NCBI GenBank assembly: GCA_018398805.1
Contig: JAGFBZ010001548.1
Location: forward strand, 248,001-312,000
DNA from: Hirundichthys speculiger
Lineage: Eukaryota > Chordata > Actinopteri > Beloniformes > Exocoetidae
DNA length: 64,000 bases
Reading direction: 5' to 3'
This document shows, piece by piece, positions 47,301 to 55,990 of the stretch. Position numbers and translations under genes: made by a program. Within the stretch, counting starts at the first letter, position 1, and each line of letters starts with the position of its first letter. A model generated the notes under the pieces. It was not told where the DNA came from and did not search any database. It worked only from the letters and a program-made list of their open reading frames with translations.

Positions 47301-50300
47301 AGGTTGGTCGGGGATCAAATACTTATTTCTCTCAATGACTTACAAATTAATTTTTATTTTTCATTTCATGTAATTTTCTAAATTTTTTTTTAATGTTCAT
47401 TCTATAACTGTTAAAATAAAGCTGCCATAAAATCTGAGACTGTTCATTTATTTCTTAGTATAACAACTGCCAAAATCAGCGGCAGATTGTCAGTGTTGCT
47501 TCCTAAGCGGACAGTTCAATTTCACAGAAGTGTGGTTGACTTGGAGTTACATTGTGTTGTTTAAGTGTTCCCTTTATTTTTTGAGCAGTGTATATAAAAC
47601 TTCATACATTGTGTTATCTTGATTTTAAGGGTCATATAGGTTTTGCGGCTCCAGATGGATTTTATTAAGGGGAGAGGGGCAAAAAATGGCTCTTTTGATA
47701 GTAAAGGTTGCCGACCCCTGGTCTATGACTTACTCTTGACACATGACAACACTTCCAGACACGTGTCTCGGTCACGTGATACATTTAAACCCCCAATGTA
47801 TGAGCTGGCAAAATGAGTAAAAAACAAACGTCTTGGGAAAGTGTCTTTCCAGATAATGTTACCAATGTTCTATTGTTGGTGCAATGTTACGAGGACTCGT
47901 CTAATAGAAGTTGCGCATGAATACACAGAGGATTTACATTTATCATAATATATAGAAAATACCACTCTCTCTCTGTTAGTCTCCTTTTCCTGTCATCTCA
48001 GACCCCTAACCAGTAGCGTCAGAAGACCACTCTCTCCAAGTCTCATTCTACTGAAGGTTTCTGAAGCCTCTTAATAAGGTTTTTTCTTCTCCGCTGTCAC
48101 TACTTGCTTGCTCAGGATAAGGGACTGCACGGAAGTCAAGATTCAATGCAATCTGTTGGGCTCCTTTTATTTAAGAGGGGGAAAAAATGACAGGCCAACA
48201 AACTGCCTGGTTTGTGTCATGAGCTGCAGGATAAAGTTTAAATAAACATAAAGAATTGCCACAGCTTAGCTCACTTTGAAAATGATGAGATTTTGAATTT
48301 TGCTCAAATTCTTAAAGTTCTGTTGACAATGTTGAAAAACCATTAAGGGAAAAATTATTCCAGTGTGTTTTGCCATTTTTAGTGTACTGACTTACAAGGT
48401 TGCAGATTCAGCACTTTTTCACTCAAAATCCACTCTTCATGATCTTTACACAAGCTTCAGTGGATATTTTTTTATTTTTAGCCTGTTATGCCTTTTTGCC
48501 TTCCCACTGTTCCATCTTAAGTCTCCATGAAGATGAACCTTTTCTTTACACAGGCAGTCAAATATAACTGTACTCAATGGTCAATGTGACCGGAACTGTA
48601 GGTTCCAGTCACATTGACCAGAACCTTTGAGCATTTGCAAGGCTTAAAATGTTTCAGTACAACAGGACTTAGATATAACCTACACACGCTAAGCAATAGA
48701 TATAATTTAGTTGATACCCCCACCTTCCTTCAAGATCCAAGCCTTTATACAACATGACAGCACTGTGGGCTCAAAATATTCATATGGTAAACTTACTCAC
48801 CAGTCGGTTGTTCTCATAGACGTTTTCTTTGGACAGCAGCTCAAAGTCTCTGAAATAAATAGATAAGTTAAAATGATTTGAAATTAATTTTAATTTTTAA
48901 GTAACCAATATATCTATAAATTGGCTCCTTTACTTTTATTTCAGTGTATTTCACTGTAAAAAAAAAAAAAAGAATATTAAGACCATGCTTAAACAGAACA
49001 GTACTTGCTGACATAGGCCATGTCCACACTAGTGTAGTTTAATTTTAAAATGCCATTTTAAAATTAAACTAATTCATGTCCACACTCACAGTTCAACCAC
49101 ACATCAGAAAAGATCTGTGTCCACACTAGGCTACCATAAATGAATATCAGATGGCCATCGCTGCTCTTTGTGAGTATATCTACCAGCAATCTCAGTATCA
49201 GTCTTGGAGCAGGGCTGATCTGGACATTCCAAAGTTTTACTCAGAAAAAACAAATTCATTGATGAACAAATCCCATCGGGCATTGCTTCTCCTTGGTCTC
49301 ATCCCAAAACAGATTTCCCTTTTATGCACAAAAATGACACTTGAAAAGGTTGCCTCCTGCATTTGAAAGCAGTTGTCATATTATTCAGTGCAGCTGATAC
49401 CAAAGATAAAGCCAGGACCGCTTGCCATTCAGTCTCCATGTTTTTGTTTCCACAGTTGCTAAGGCTTTCCTGTTTTTGTTATCTTCCATGACTAGTCATA
49501 TGATAAGTGCTTTAGTACTAAATCAGGGAAGAATGCGTAGTGACCCTGAAGTGCCAATAAAAAAAAGTTGTGTACAACTAAAGTGTTGTTTCTAAAGGCT
49601 TTCAGTTTTGTTTGACCACACTATACCATAATTCCAACTTTTACAGATAAAATGGGGTCAAAATGGGATCTACAGCAGATCCAAAAATTTTCCAACTGAG
49701 GGTCAAACTTGCCACAAAAGTGTGGACATCTGGTGCAAATGCAACAAAAGCTTTATGTTTTAAAATGAAACTGCAAATTACAACTGCAAGCAGCGTTTAT
49801 CGGGCCCTCACACCCAATGCCACCGCCCTTCCCAGGTGTCCACTAGGCATGGGCAGTATTACAGTAATACCGTATACTTCCGGTATTTAAAAATAGCAGC
49901 GGTATCAGTTTCAATACCGTCATAAAAAAATGCAATGAATGATTTCTGTGGTTTAAAGTTTAGTTTCTCTCCTGTATCGCTGTGTGTACTGTGAGTTCTG
50001 CTTTATTTTACCGTTTGTTCATGTTGGCTCGCAGCTGATCTCGGTTTGACTCATCCTGTTAAGGTACTGATGATGAAAACAACACTTCCTGAGTTTGCTG
50101 CTTCAAAATAAAAGCTTCTAATTAAACTAATAATGTTGGACTTTTATGTTGAAGAATTTATAGGAAGTGAAACGTCCAGCATCAGACACTTTACTATAAA
50201 GCGCAGCGCACTATAAAGGCAGTTGCAGGCAGAGAGAGGAGCTGGAGCAGAGAAGGAACAGTTATAACTACAGTGAAAAGCAAGAAATACACAAATAAAT

Positions 50301-53300
50301 AAATAACAACTGTAGTTGAGCCAACTTTATATTGAAGCACTAAACTGCTGTTTCGAGGTAAACCCGCCTTTTATTTCAGGCGTAAAGCCCTGCGGCGGCG
50401 CACATAATGGGGACGGCTGTTTTGATGCGCGGCGTCCGCCGGTGGTGTTTGTTTACCTTAATAGTCGCAGGAATACCATATACCCCAGTAAAATGTGAGG
50501 GAAGTTTGACGGGATCAAAATTTGGAATAAAGACAATACAGTGAAAATCCAATTTGGTTATAAAAATGGAAAGGATGCTGCCCAGCTTGAATCCAGAGGG
50601 ATGAAAACAAAAAGAACTGCAGTCAAATCTACTCAGAGCTGAGTTCTAAGTTGGCAAAACAAGGCTGTAACTGTCACAGCTGTATATAATCTTAAGCAAA
50701 TATAAAGAGTCAGAGATCTGATGTCCAGAGCAGATTTACAGAAACTTATCCAGCCTTCACCTCCAGTAGACTTGACTACCATAATGATCTTTTGTCTGAT
50801 TAGACAGCTTCAGATCATGATGAACCCTGTTGCCAGAGTTCTAACAGGACCCAGGAAAACTGAACACATTACTGCTGTTACCTCAGACTCATCCATGCAC
50901 AAAATTTGGATGGTGAATGAGGACTTTTATCAGTATGAGCTGTAGGAATCCAAGGCTGATTTGATAAAGCACACATAGGATACAAAACACACTAAATGTG
51001 ACCAAGATCATGGTCCTTTGATGAGACAGTAGCACTGTCCAAGATTGTCAGATACACTTGTTCAGAGTGAAAGAATCATCAAATATATGAATGCTCAAGC
51101 AGATTGGATAATGCATGTGTAATTCAGAACAACATTTCCATTCATGGAAAGAGATCTGTTGAGTAGAGCCTATAGTTAGTCTCAACAATAGTGTGTTCAC
51201 CTTTCTTATTCAGCTGTAACCAGAGTTACTTTTTTAATCTCATTGCTCTCCTGTAAAGTGACAATAAACGGATTTCTATTTGATATTCCTACTTAATTAC
51301 CATATTGGCCTGAATATAGGACAACTGATTATAAGACAACTGCTCGTTTTCAAATATCATTTTAGGAAAATAAAAATATGATAAACACAATAAGGTTATT
51401 CATAAAATAACTCGTTATTGTACAATTACTATAGAAAAAAGTAGTGGAGAAGTCATTGACACTATAGACCAGACCTAATGCTAACAGAGCAATGCTTTCA
51501 CTCATCACCTTCCCTGCTGCTAAATCATATTATCAGGGCTTAAAGTAAAAAAAAAAATCCTGAGCCTGAACCTTTTTACCAGGGTACAGTGGATTTTTCG
51601 TGATTGATAGGGACTGGTGCCCCCCCCCCGTGAAAATCCGCAAACTGGAGCAGGAGCCCACCGAGCCTAAATAATGTATTTAAAATATGTTTAAAAAACG
51701 CAAAAAAGTAGCGGAGCACTGCAGCACAACAAGACAAAGGCTCAACTATGGTCTTTCTGTTACCTTCACAGCCTCTGGTCTCCGAAGTGTAGTAAAGAAA
51801 CCGCTGGTATTGTGTTTTTTTGGCTCATAATTAGCGGCTAACATGCTAACAACAACAAAAGAAACAGTCCGATTTTCTCTGCATGTAACGGTTACATTAT
51901 TCTGGCACTGCAGGAACTTGTAATATCACACAGGTTGTATTGTTCGGCTTCTCTCAGTTAACAGAGAATGTAAATCTATACACGCTGAGCTGCTGTTTCT
52001 GCTCACTCCACTTTTCATTTAACCCCGTTGAGTTCTGCCGTCCCACGACACACACGCCACATTACCCATAAGGCCACCTTCTTAAAGGGGCTAGGCTGGC
52101 TCACAACATTTCTTCACTGTGAGAGAACGCGCACAACATCCTGTGATGTTTCCGCAATTTTTTCTTTATTTTTTAATTAAATTATATATTTTTGAAAATC
52201 CACGAATAACTAAACCATGGAACTTAAAGCGCGATTTGGCAAGGGATGACTGTATAATTTCTAGCATAAAATATCATACTATATTCGGGCCAATACGGTA
52301 GTAACATATAAATATATCTGAACTCTTTGATTAGGATTGAATAAGATAATTTTAGGTTATGACATTTGCTCGGGGGCATGATCTGGATCTCTGAAAAGTG
52401 CCAAGAGACAACCTTCATTGAAAAGAGACACTATACACATACAATTGAATTGAATTAAACCTGTGGCCCTGTAATTTATATTTGACAGTGATTTCTCACT
52501 AGAGAATTTGGATTGTATTTTAACAAACAAACAAAATAAACGTTTCACATATGAGAATTTGAGAATTACCTTCTGCTGCCACTAAATGGCGACAGAGACC
52601 GTTCTTTAAAAGTAAACTGAATGTCTGACAACTGTTTTTTTCATTAAAAAAAAAGAAAATTAAGTCAAGTAAGCATGTGTAAATTAGAACAACTTTTCCA
52701 TTCATCGTAAGAGATCACAGTGTATCGTTCTCACGATGACACACTTTGATAAAAAGTTACAGCTCTCACTGTCAGTCATCATCAATGTCTTTACTACTGA
52801 TTGAACAGGTTTGAGATACGTCAGCTCACCTCAGTTGGAGTAGGGATGCCTAACCTCTACAAGCAGGTCAGCACCTTTCAGGACTCATTACAGTTTGTAT
52901 ATCGTAATGGGTTTGGGGTTGAAAACGCCATCATCTACCTGCTTCACAGAGCCCACTCTCATCTGGACCAATCAGGCAGCACTTTGAGGGTCATGTTCTT
53001 TGATTTCTAAAGTGCTTTTAATACAATTCAGCCTGCGTTGTTATGTGAGAAGCTCCATCAGTTCCAGGTGGTTTCCTCCACAACCTCTTGGATTTATGAC
53101 TACCTCACAAACAGACCACAGTTTGTGAGACTGAAAGGTTGTGTGTCTGAGATGGAGGTCAGCAGCATTGGAGCACCACAAGGAACTGTTCTCTCACCAT
53201 TTCTCTTCACGCTCTACACCTGACTTCCAGTCCAACTCTGAGTCCTGTCATCTGCAGAAATACTCTGATGACTCTGCAGTTGTTGGGTGTATCAGCAACG

Positions 53301-53676
53301 GACAAGAAGCAGAGTACAAAGAACTGATCTGTCAGTTTGTGAAATGGTGCGGGAACAATCATCTTGTATTAAATACCAGCAAAACTAAGGAGATGATTGT
53401 CGACTTCAGAAGGAGCAAGAATCAACACAGCAGTGTTTCCATCCTGGGAAAGGAGGTGGAGGTGGTGGAGGAATACAAGTACCTTGGAGTTCAGCTTGAC
53501 AACAGACTAGAGTGGAAATGCAACACAGAAAACATCTACAAGAAAGGTCAGAGCAGACTCTACTTTTTAAGAAAGCTGAGACCTTTTAATGTCTGCACCA
53601 AGATGTTGCACATGTTCTATAGGTCTGTTGTTGAAAGTGCAATCAGCTTTGCAGCCATCTGCTGGGGCAGCAGCAT

Positions 53677-53717
<41 letters not shown>

Positions 53718-55443
53718 ACCTGAAGAGAATCAACAAACTGATCAGGAAAGCTGGATCTGTGCTGGGTGTAACTCTGGAGCTGATTGTTCAAAAAAGAATG
53801 CTGCACAAGCTGATGAAGATGATGGAGGACTCTTCACACCCTCTCCATGACACAGTGATCAAACAACAGAGTGTGTTCAGTGAGAGGCTTCTTCAGGTCC
53901 GTTGCAAGACGGAAAGATACAGAAGATCATTCCTGCCAGCAGCCATCAGCCTCCACAACAAGACATAAAACCTATTATTATTATTATCAATTAATATTAT
54001 TATTATTGCTGTAATACTATTATTATTGCTAAAAAAAAAAAAAAAAGAGAGAGAGAGCCCTTGCTACAGTGTTGAATTTCCCTTTATGGGATAAATAAAG
54101 TATTTTTCATTTCATTTCATTTCAATAGAGCTCTCCGCTCTCATAGCTATGCTGCTATAGGCCTACGCTGCAGGGGAACACCAGTATGATCTGCTGAGTG
54201 GTGTTCTCAGCCCTTTAAGGGCCGTGTATACTCTCACGTCAATGTGTCGCCGTCAGCTTGTCGCAGAGATGCCACAACGCGAGAGTGACTATCACGAACT
54301 AGCTAAACTTACTAAATTTATCTCTTGTGTTTTTCCACTTCCTCACCGTCTCGGCCGTATCCAGACCCACATTCATCGCAACCTCCCTCCATGAATTACT
54401 AGAATATGTGCTGTCTTTGTAGTGTGGAGAACAAGAATCGTACAGATGTGGGTACTTCCTCACTTCTTCAATGACGCGCTCTTTTCTATGCGGATGTAGA
54501 ATTGACCAATCAGAGGCCTCCTTTCTCTCCTCTCTGCGACACTCTCTGCGTCAACCTACAATTTTGGAGAGGCGCACCGGAGTCTCTTCGTAGTGTCTGC
54601 GTAGGGTGGGGGGGCATCTCTGCGTCGTCTGCGTAGGTGACGCAGACGACCTGACGTTCGATTATAAATCAGGCTTTACCCTCCCCTCCTTTTTTCTTTC
54701 TCCTTAAGCAGTATCCATAGTTAATTAGGAACACCTCATAAATGTATTTTCAGGGGGAATAATCCTGTGGCCCCCAGCCCCCTTTTTCTTTCTGTATAGA
54801 TTTGGCCAGAATTTCCAGAGCTATATACTGACCTCCAGTTCCACCCTCTGACCATCTTCCATCTGTCTTATAGAAGTTTCTGTGATATCAACAAACATGT
54901 TGACCTGCAGTCTGACCTTCCAACTACCTCAGTGTTACTGCCTCCATCTGTTTATCTAGTCATCTCTGCATTGCATGTACTACCAATGTACCTGTCATAA
55001 TATCAGTACATGGAATTCATACTTGAAGTTTATATATTCCTTCAGCTAATAATCATTACTATATTTTGTTCTATATAATATTGACAAGAATTATGTGCTT
55101 CGCCCCTCTCTCTCTCTCTCCCTCCTCTTTCATTTCTCTACCCAGCTGGCCTTCGGCAGGAAGATTCCCCCTTATGAGCCAGGTTCTGCTCAAGGTTTCT
55201 CTCGCTTAAAGTGGAGTTTTTCCTTGCCACAGTTTGGCTTAAAAAGGTTTTTCACCAGCTTGGGAATTTTTTTTCCTTGCCATTGTTTCTTTAATTAGGA
55301 TTTAATAATAATCTATTTAATATTTGCTTGGGGTCATACTCTGGATCTATGAAATGCGCAAGAGACAATTTGTATTGTAATATGCTATACAAATAAAGCT
55401 GATTGAAAATGATGGCCAAACTCTCTTCAGTTACAGGAAAAAG

Positions 55444-55475
<32 letters not shown>

Positions 55476-55990
55476 CTAAAACAATAGCATGTCATGTTTG
55501 CATCCTCTGATAAACCACAGAACAAGTACCATTGCATTTGTGAAACTTCTATGTCTTCCGGGTAGGTGTAAAATGCAGAGAAGGAGTGTGTTGTTGCCAG
55601 TGTGACTTTATTACACCACACTAATCACTCACAAAAGAGCTCATAAAGAATTTACTATAATGTTATTTCTAAATGATAAAGCATAACCAATAACTGTTGA
55701 AAATAAACCAAATAAATCCAAAATTATTTTCAGTTATATTAGTGTAGTGCTTTGATTTAAGATAAATTCTACTTTAGATGAAAAAAAGAGCTGTAAAAAG
55801 GGTAGGGTGGTTAGTGTCTTCATCTTACACTTAAAGGTACTTACATTAGATCTGGTCTGTAACGATGTATGATGGCACAAAATGCCAAGCCGTCCCGGAA
55901 GGACCCTGACATGTCCTTTATTTCAACGTCGTTGTAGCTCTCGCATTGTATGCGACACCACTCCTGAAGAGCTTTCAGAGATCCCATCAT
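35250..55990 (-). CDS. micall1: MICAL-like protein 1, 16 exons, five one-base frameshifts
   Basis: MICALL1 is an endosomal adaptor without enzymatic activity: it binds Rab8/Rab35-type GTPases through a C-terminal bMERB coiled coil and EHD1 through NPF motifs to organise tubular recycling endosomes. Exons: 55845-55990, 48801-48849, 45272-45410, 45088-45188, 42497-42631, 41694-42278, 41558-41618, 40944-41348, 39074-39424, 38859-38990, 37050-37176, 36828-36919, 36110-36183, 35647-35761, 35496-35542, 35250-35368. CH domain residues 2-110, LIM about 164-216, NPF near 309, 460 and 661, bMERB about 705-850. Human MICALL1 also has 16 exons and 863 residues. Exons 5, 6, 8, 9 and 12 each have one extra base; discounting these gives 891 codons and makes every splice phase agree. 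MICALL2 is less likely: [15 protein letters not shown] and SDQYIP match MICALL1. Confidence 0.93.
35496..35542 (-). CDS. micall1: micall1 exon 15
   Basis: 47 bases encoding [16 protein letters not shown], parallel to human REEEEDKMLEAMIKKK. Acceptor GTAACAG, donor GTAGGG. Confidence 0.95.
35647..35761 (-). CDS. micall1: micall1 exon 14, bMERB
   Basis: Encodes [20 protein letters not shown] then [18 protein letters not shown], matching human EKDWTEED...LVTLIEQRNAI. Acceptor AATCAG, donor GTAATT. Confidence 0.96.
36110..36183 (-). CDS. micall1: micall1 exon 13, bMERB
   Basis: Encodes [20 protein letters not shown] then LNKP (human QQNLEQRQADVEYELRCLLN). Acceptor CTGTAG, donor GTGTTC. Confidence 0.96.
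36363..36600 (-). mobile_element. Rex1-like LINE fragment in a micall1 intron
   Basis: Minus strand encodes [20 protein letters not shown] and [18 protein letters not shown], parallel to the C-terminal ORF of the LINE at 52795-54125. Confidence 0.75.
36828..36919 (-). CDS. micall1: micall1 exon 12, bMERB core; +1 frameshift
   Basis: In the incoming phase it reads DEDEEHFLV, then CTGGTTGGACTGG must lose one base (36892-36895) to give LVDWF and continue [18 protein letters not shown], the invariant bMERB block. As written the frame hits TGA after VHTDS. Acceptor GTCCAG, donor GTGAGT. Confidence 0.94.
37050..37176 (-). CDS. micall1: micall1 exon 11, start of bMERB
   Basis: Encodes [20 protein letters not shown] then [20 protein letters not shown], the first helix of the bMERB domain. 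Acceptor CTGTAG; donor GTATCA at 37049 is preferred over GTGGTA three bases earlier, both giving phase 1. Confidence 0.94.
37394..38392 (+). mobile_element. BED-hAT element, copy B (uninterrupted)
   Basis: Left end TAGGGTTTCTCAACGGGGGC, right end (inverted) CAGTGGTTCTCAACCTTTTC. Perfect 8-bp target duplication CTCTAAAC (37386-37393, 38393-38400). 999 bp. Serves as the insert-free reference for copy A at 11728-16210. It lies in micall1 intron 10. Confidence 0.95.
37846..38180 (+). pseudogene. BED-type N-terminal remnant of hAT transposase
   Basis: ATG at 37846: [32 protein letters not shown]; a frameshift near 37940; then [21 protein letters not shown] (C-x2-C and H-x4-H-type finger), [40 protein letters not shown] and TAA. 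The transposase core is deleted. Confidence 0.78.
38859..38990 (-). CDS. micall1: micall1 exon 10, third NPF
   Basis: 132 bases, phase 0 at both ends: [14 protein letters not shown] then [28 protein letters not shown] and [18 protein letters not shown] are nearly identical to human. Acceptor TAGCAG, donor GTCTGA. Confidence 0.95.
39074..39424 (-). CDS. micall1: micall1 exon 9, serine-rich linker; +1 frameshift
   Basis: Starts [20 protein letters not shown] (human [20 protein letters not shown]), continues to about SGSG, then changes frame at GGCC (39311-39314) to read [20 protein letters not shown]. The second frame has a TGA just upstream, so neither frame spans the exon. 351 bases; 350 would fit both neighbouring phases. 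Confidence 0.9.
39870..39932. mobile_element. Orphan right end of the BED-hAT family
   Basis: AAGAGCATCATGATGGCTCA, GGGGGGCGTTTGTTCAGAAA and AGGTTTAGAACCACTG match the last 60 bp of copy B. No left end is nearby, so this is a solo terminus. Confidence 0.85.
39945..40715 (+). mobile_element. Non-LTR retrotransposon RT C-terminal fragment
   Basis: Encodes [11 protein letters not shown] (RT active-site FADD-type box), [35 protein letters not shown], then [40 protein letters not shown] and WFGCVQRRD with a C-terminal [13 protein letters not shown]. Several stops. Sits in micall1 intron 8. Confidence 0.82.
40944..41348 (-). CDS. micall1: micall1 exon 8, proline-rich and second NPF; +1 frameshift
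   Basis: Encodes [20 protein letters not shown], a proline run, then SKPPQPS. An AAA run at 41183-41185 has one A too many before [11 protein letters not shown]. After that [10 protein letters not shown] and [18 protein letters not shown] follow, both conserved MICALL1 blocks. Without a frame change the exon ends at a TGA. Acceptor TTCAG, donor GTGGGT. Confidence 0.92.
41558..41618 (-). CDS. micall1: micall1 exon 7
   Basis: 61 bases encoding [20 protein letters not shown], parallel to human LHELPVPKPRG. Acceptor ATCACAG, donor GTAGCT. Confidence 0.88.
41694..42278 (-). CDS. micall1: micall1 exon 6, second half of LIM and linker; +1 frameshift
   Basis: Begins [16 protein letters not shown], then must change frame in a GGGG run (42225-42228) to continue [14 protein letters not shown]. 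The rest is open: [12 protein letters not shown] (EHD-binding NPF), then [20 protein letters not shown]. Acceptor TTCTTAG. The downstream splice site is a GC donor (G|GCAAGT at 41693); the nearby GT would create an immediate stop. Confidence 0.93.
42497..42631 (-). CDS. micall1: micall1 exon 5, first half of LIM; +1 frameshift
   Basis: Encodes [20 protein letters not shown] and GKLYHR, matching the LIM start of MICALL1. The next conserved residues are CFR, but CGAAATCTGTTTCAG reads N-L-F-Q. One base too many within 42506-42509 throws the frame and the exon phase. Acceptor AATCCAG, donor GTGAAC. Confidence 0.93.
43078..43395 (+). repeat. L2-type LINE 3' tail, copy 1
   Basis: GAGCCAGGTCCTGCTCAAGG, GGAGTTTTTCCTTGCCACTG, GCGCCTAGAGACAATTGACA and CAGACGCTATACAAATT. 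The same set recurs at 52360-52465, 55090-55410 and 59555-59665. Confidence 0.75.
44140..44680 (+). pseudogene. LTR-retroelement integrase fragment
   Basis: [20 protein letters not shown] (with the frame broken in a C7 run just before), [40 protein letters not shown] and LYQPGE. These are the end of an integrase core and the start of its C-terminal domain, as in Ty3/gypsy-type or retrovirus-like elements. No LTRs, gag or other pol parts are seen. An upstream frame (44143-44325) is not recognised. Confidence 0.75.
44830..44895 (+). repeat. LINE 3' tail with CATT repeats
   Basis: CAATTTCCCCTCAGGGATTA followed by TTAAAGTATTTTT and CATTCATTCATG; a short orphan LINE tail. Confidence 0.6.
45088..45188 (-). 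CDS. micall1: micall1 exon 4
   Basis: 101 bases, phases fit both neighbours; encodes [20 protein letters not shown] then [13 protein letters not shown], the variable linker between CH and LIM. Acceptor AACATAG, donor GTAAGT. Confidence 0.8.
45272..45410 (-). CDS. micall1: micall1 exon 3, end of CH domain
   Basis: Encodes [20 protein letters not shown] and [20 protein letters not shown], ending FHKSQ. This is textbook MICAL-family CH sequence. Acceptor CCATAG, donor GTGTGT. Confidence 0.96.
45735..45925. mobile_element. Tc1-like terminal fragment
   Basis: CTACTCACAAAAAGTTAGGG with GAAATTTATGGAAATTGCAA resembles the terminus of another fish Tc1-like family. No transposase part. Confidence 0.5.
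45950..47482 (-). mobile_element. Tc1-like transposon, second copy of the CAGTGGAG family
   Basis: Left end CAGTGGAGAAAATAAGTATT; the right inverted repeat stops at CCAAAATCAGCGG, so the last 20 or so bases of the terminus are lost, replaced by another Tc1 fragment. Same family as 20968-22544, opposite strand. Sits in micall1 intron 2. Confidence 0.92.
46149..47165 (-). pseudogene. Tc1-like transposase, disrupted
   Basis: Start at 47165 ([20 protein letters not shown]) and open for 145 codons through [20 protein letters not shown], then a TGA where the family has TCA. Further stops occur before [40 protein letters not shown] and [14 protein letters not shown]. The first catalytic Asp region (normally WSDETK) reads GSGETK, so that Asp is also lost. 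Confidence 0.9.
47484..47594. mobile_element. Terminal fragment of a different Tc1 family
   Basis: GATTGTCAGTGTTGCTTCCT, GTTGTTTAAGTGTTCCCTTT and TTTTTTGAGCAGTGTATA match a common fish Tc1 end, with the TA at the end. It abuts the truncated right end of the previous element. Confidence 0.7.
47630..47716. mobile_element. hAT right terminal fragment
   Basis: Inverted, the end reads CAGGGGTCGGCAACCTTTAC, TATCAAAAGAGCCATTTTTT, a widespread hAT terminus. No left end. Confidence 0.65.
48578..48626. repeat. Inverted repeat, about 18-bp arms
   Basis: GGTCAATGTGACCGGAAC, short spacer, then GTTCCAGTCACATTGACC: a hairpin with one mismatch. In micall1 intron 2. Confidence 0.8.
48801..48849 (-). CDS. 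micall1: micall1 exon 2, CH domain
   Basis: 49 bases encoding [16 protein letters not shown], the CH-domain LSKDNVFENNRL block of the family. Acceptor TTTCAG, donor GTGAGT. Intron 1 upstream is 7 kb and carries four transposons. Confidence 0.95.
49038..49072. repeat. Perfect 17-bp inverted repeat, one-base centre
   Basis: AGTTTAATTTTAAAATG, C, CATTTTAAAATTAAACT, flanked by two ATGTCCACACT-type repeats (about 49019 and 49077). Probably an element core. Confidence 0.85.
50715..50930 (+). mobile_element. L2-like LINE RT fragment
   Basis: SSRLDYHND followed by [20 protein letters not shown] and HITAV, the conserved SSRLDYCNALL...ARVLTG...HITPVL tail of L2-type elements, with frame changes. Confidence 0.7.
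51587..52252. mobile_element. Mariner-type MITE, copy 2, in micall1 intron 1
   Basis: Ends CAGTGGATTTTTCGTG and, inverted, CAGTCATCCCTTGCC, bordered by TA. The interior matches 30468-31146 over most of its length (GAGCCTAAATAATGTATTTA, CCTTCTTAAAGGGGC). Confidence 0.88.
52360..52465 (+). repeat. L2-type LINE 3' tail, copy 2
   Basis: TTTGCTCGGGGGCATGATCT, AGTGCCAAGAGACAACCTTC and ACTATACACATACAATTGAA; only the last 100 bp of the family. Confidence 0.65.
52795..54125 (+). mobile_element. 5'-truncated Rex1-like LINE
   Basis: Reverse-transcriptase ORF in several frames: [23 protein letters not shown] stop [42 protein letters not shown] (active-site YxDD-type box), [64 protein letters not shown] and [15 protein letters not shown]. 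The 3' end is TGTTGAATTTCCCTTTATGG with a CATTT-repeat tail. The last ORF (53141-53968) is 275 codons. Sits in micall1 intron 1. Confidence 0.9.
53678..53717. repeat. In-frame (AGAACC)n expansion in the LINE ORF
   Basis: Six to seven AGAACC units encode an alternating Arg-Thr tract ([11 protein letters not shown]) between CWGSSI and DLKRIN, where related elements have none. Confidence 0.92.
54205..54685. mobile_element. PIF/Harbinger-like remnant
   Basis: Encodes a MADF domain piece on minus (see next entry) and ends in CAGACGACCTGACGTTCG and AAATCAGGCTTTA, like Harbinger termini of fish. The left end (about GCCGTGTATACTCTCACGTC) pairs only loosely; TAA/TTA-like flanks are uncertain. Confidence 0.6.
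54330..54482 (-). pseudogene. MADF (Myb/SANT-like) domain fragment
   Basis: Minus strand reads [40 protein letters not shown] and [11 protein letters not shown]. The three aromatic/Trp-anchored helices of a MADF domain, the DNA-binding partner protein of Harbinger transposases, are visible. No start or stop is assigned. Confidence 0.75.
55090..55410 (+). repeat. L2-type LINE 3' tail, copy 3
   Basis: GAGCCAGGTTCTGCTCAAGG, GGAGTTTTTCCTTGCCACAG, CAAGAGACAATTTGTATTGT and GCTATACAAATAAAGCTGAT. A T homopolymer follows at about 55447-55469. Confidence 0.75.
55845..55990 (-). CDS. micall1: micall1 exon 1, start and CH domain
   Basis: Two adjacent ATG codons (55990, 55987); encodes [20 protein letters not shown], then [20 protein letters not shown] and [19 protein letters not shown] is the signature of MICAL-family CH domains. 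Donor GTAAGT in phase 2. The alanine-like second residue of mammals is not kept, so either ATG is possible. Confidence 0.94.

Noticed and set aside
35250..55990. Calling this gene MICALL2 or a full MICAL
   Set aside because: MICALL2 differs in the CH start, and the [23 protein letters not shown] and QYIP blocks are MICALL1 features. No monooxygenase domain, which MICAL1-3 carry before CH, is present.
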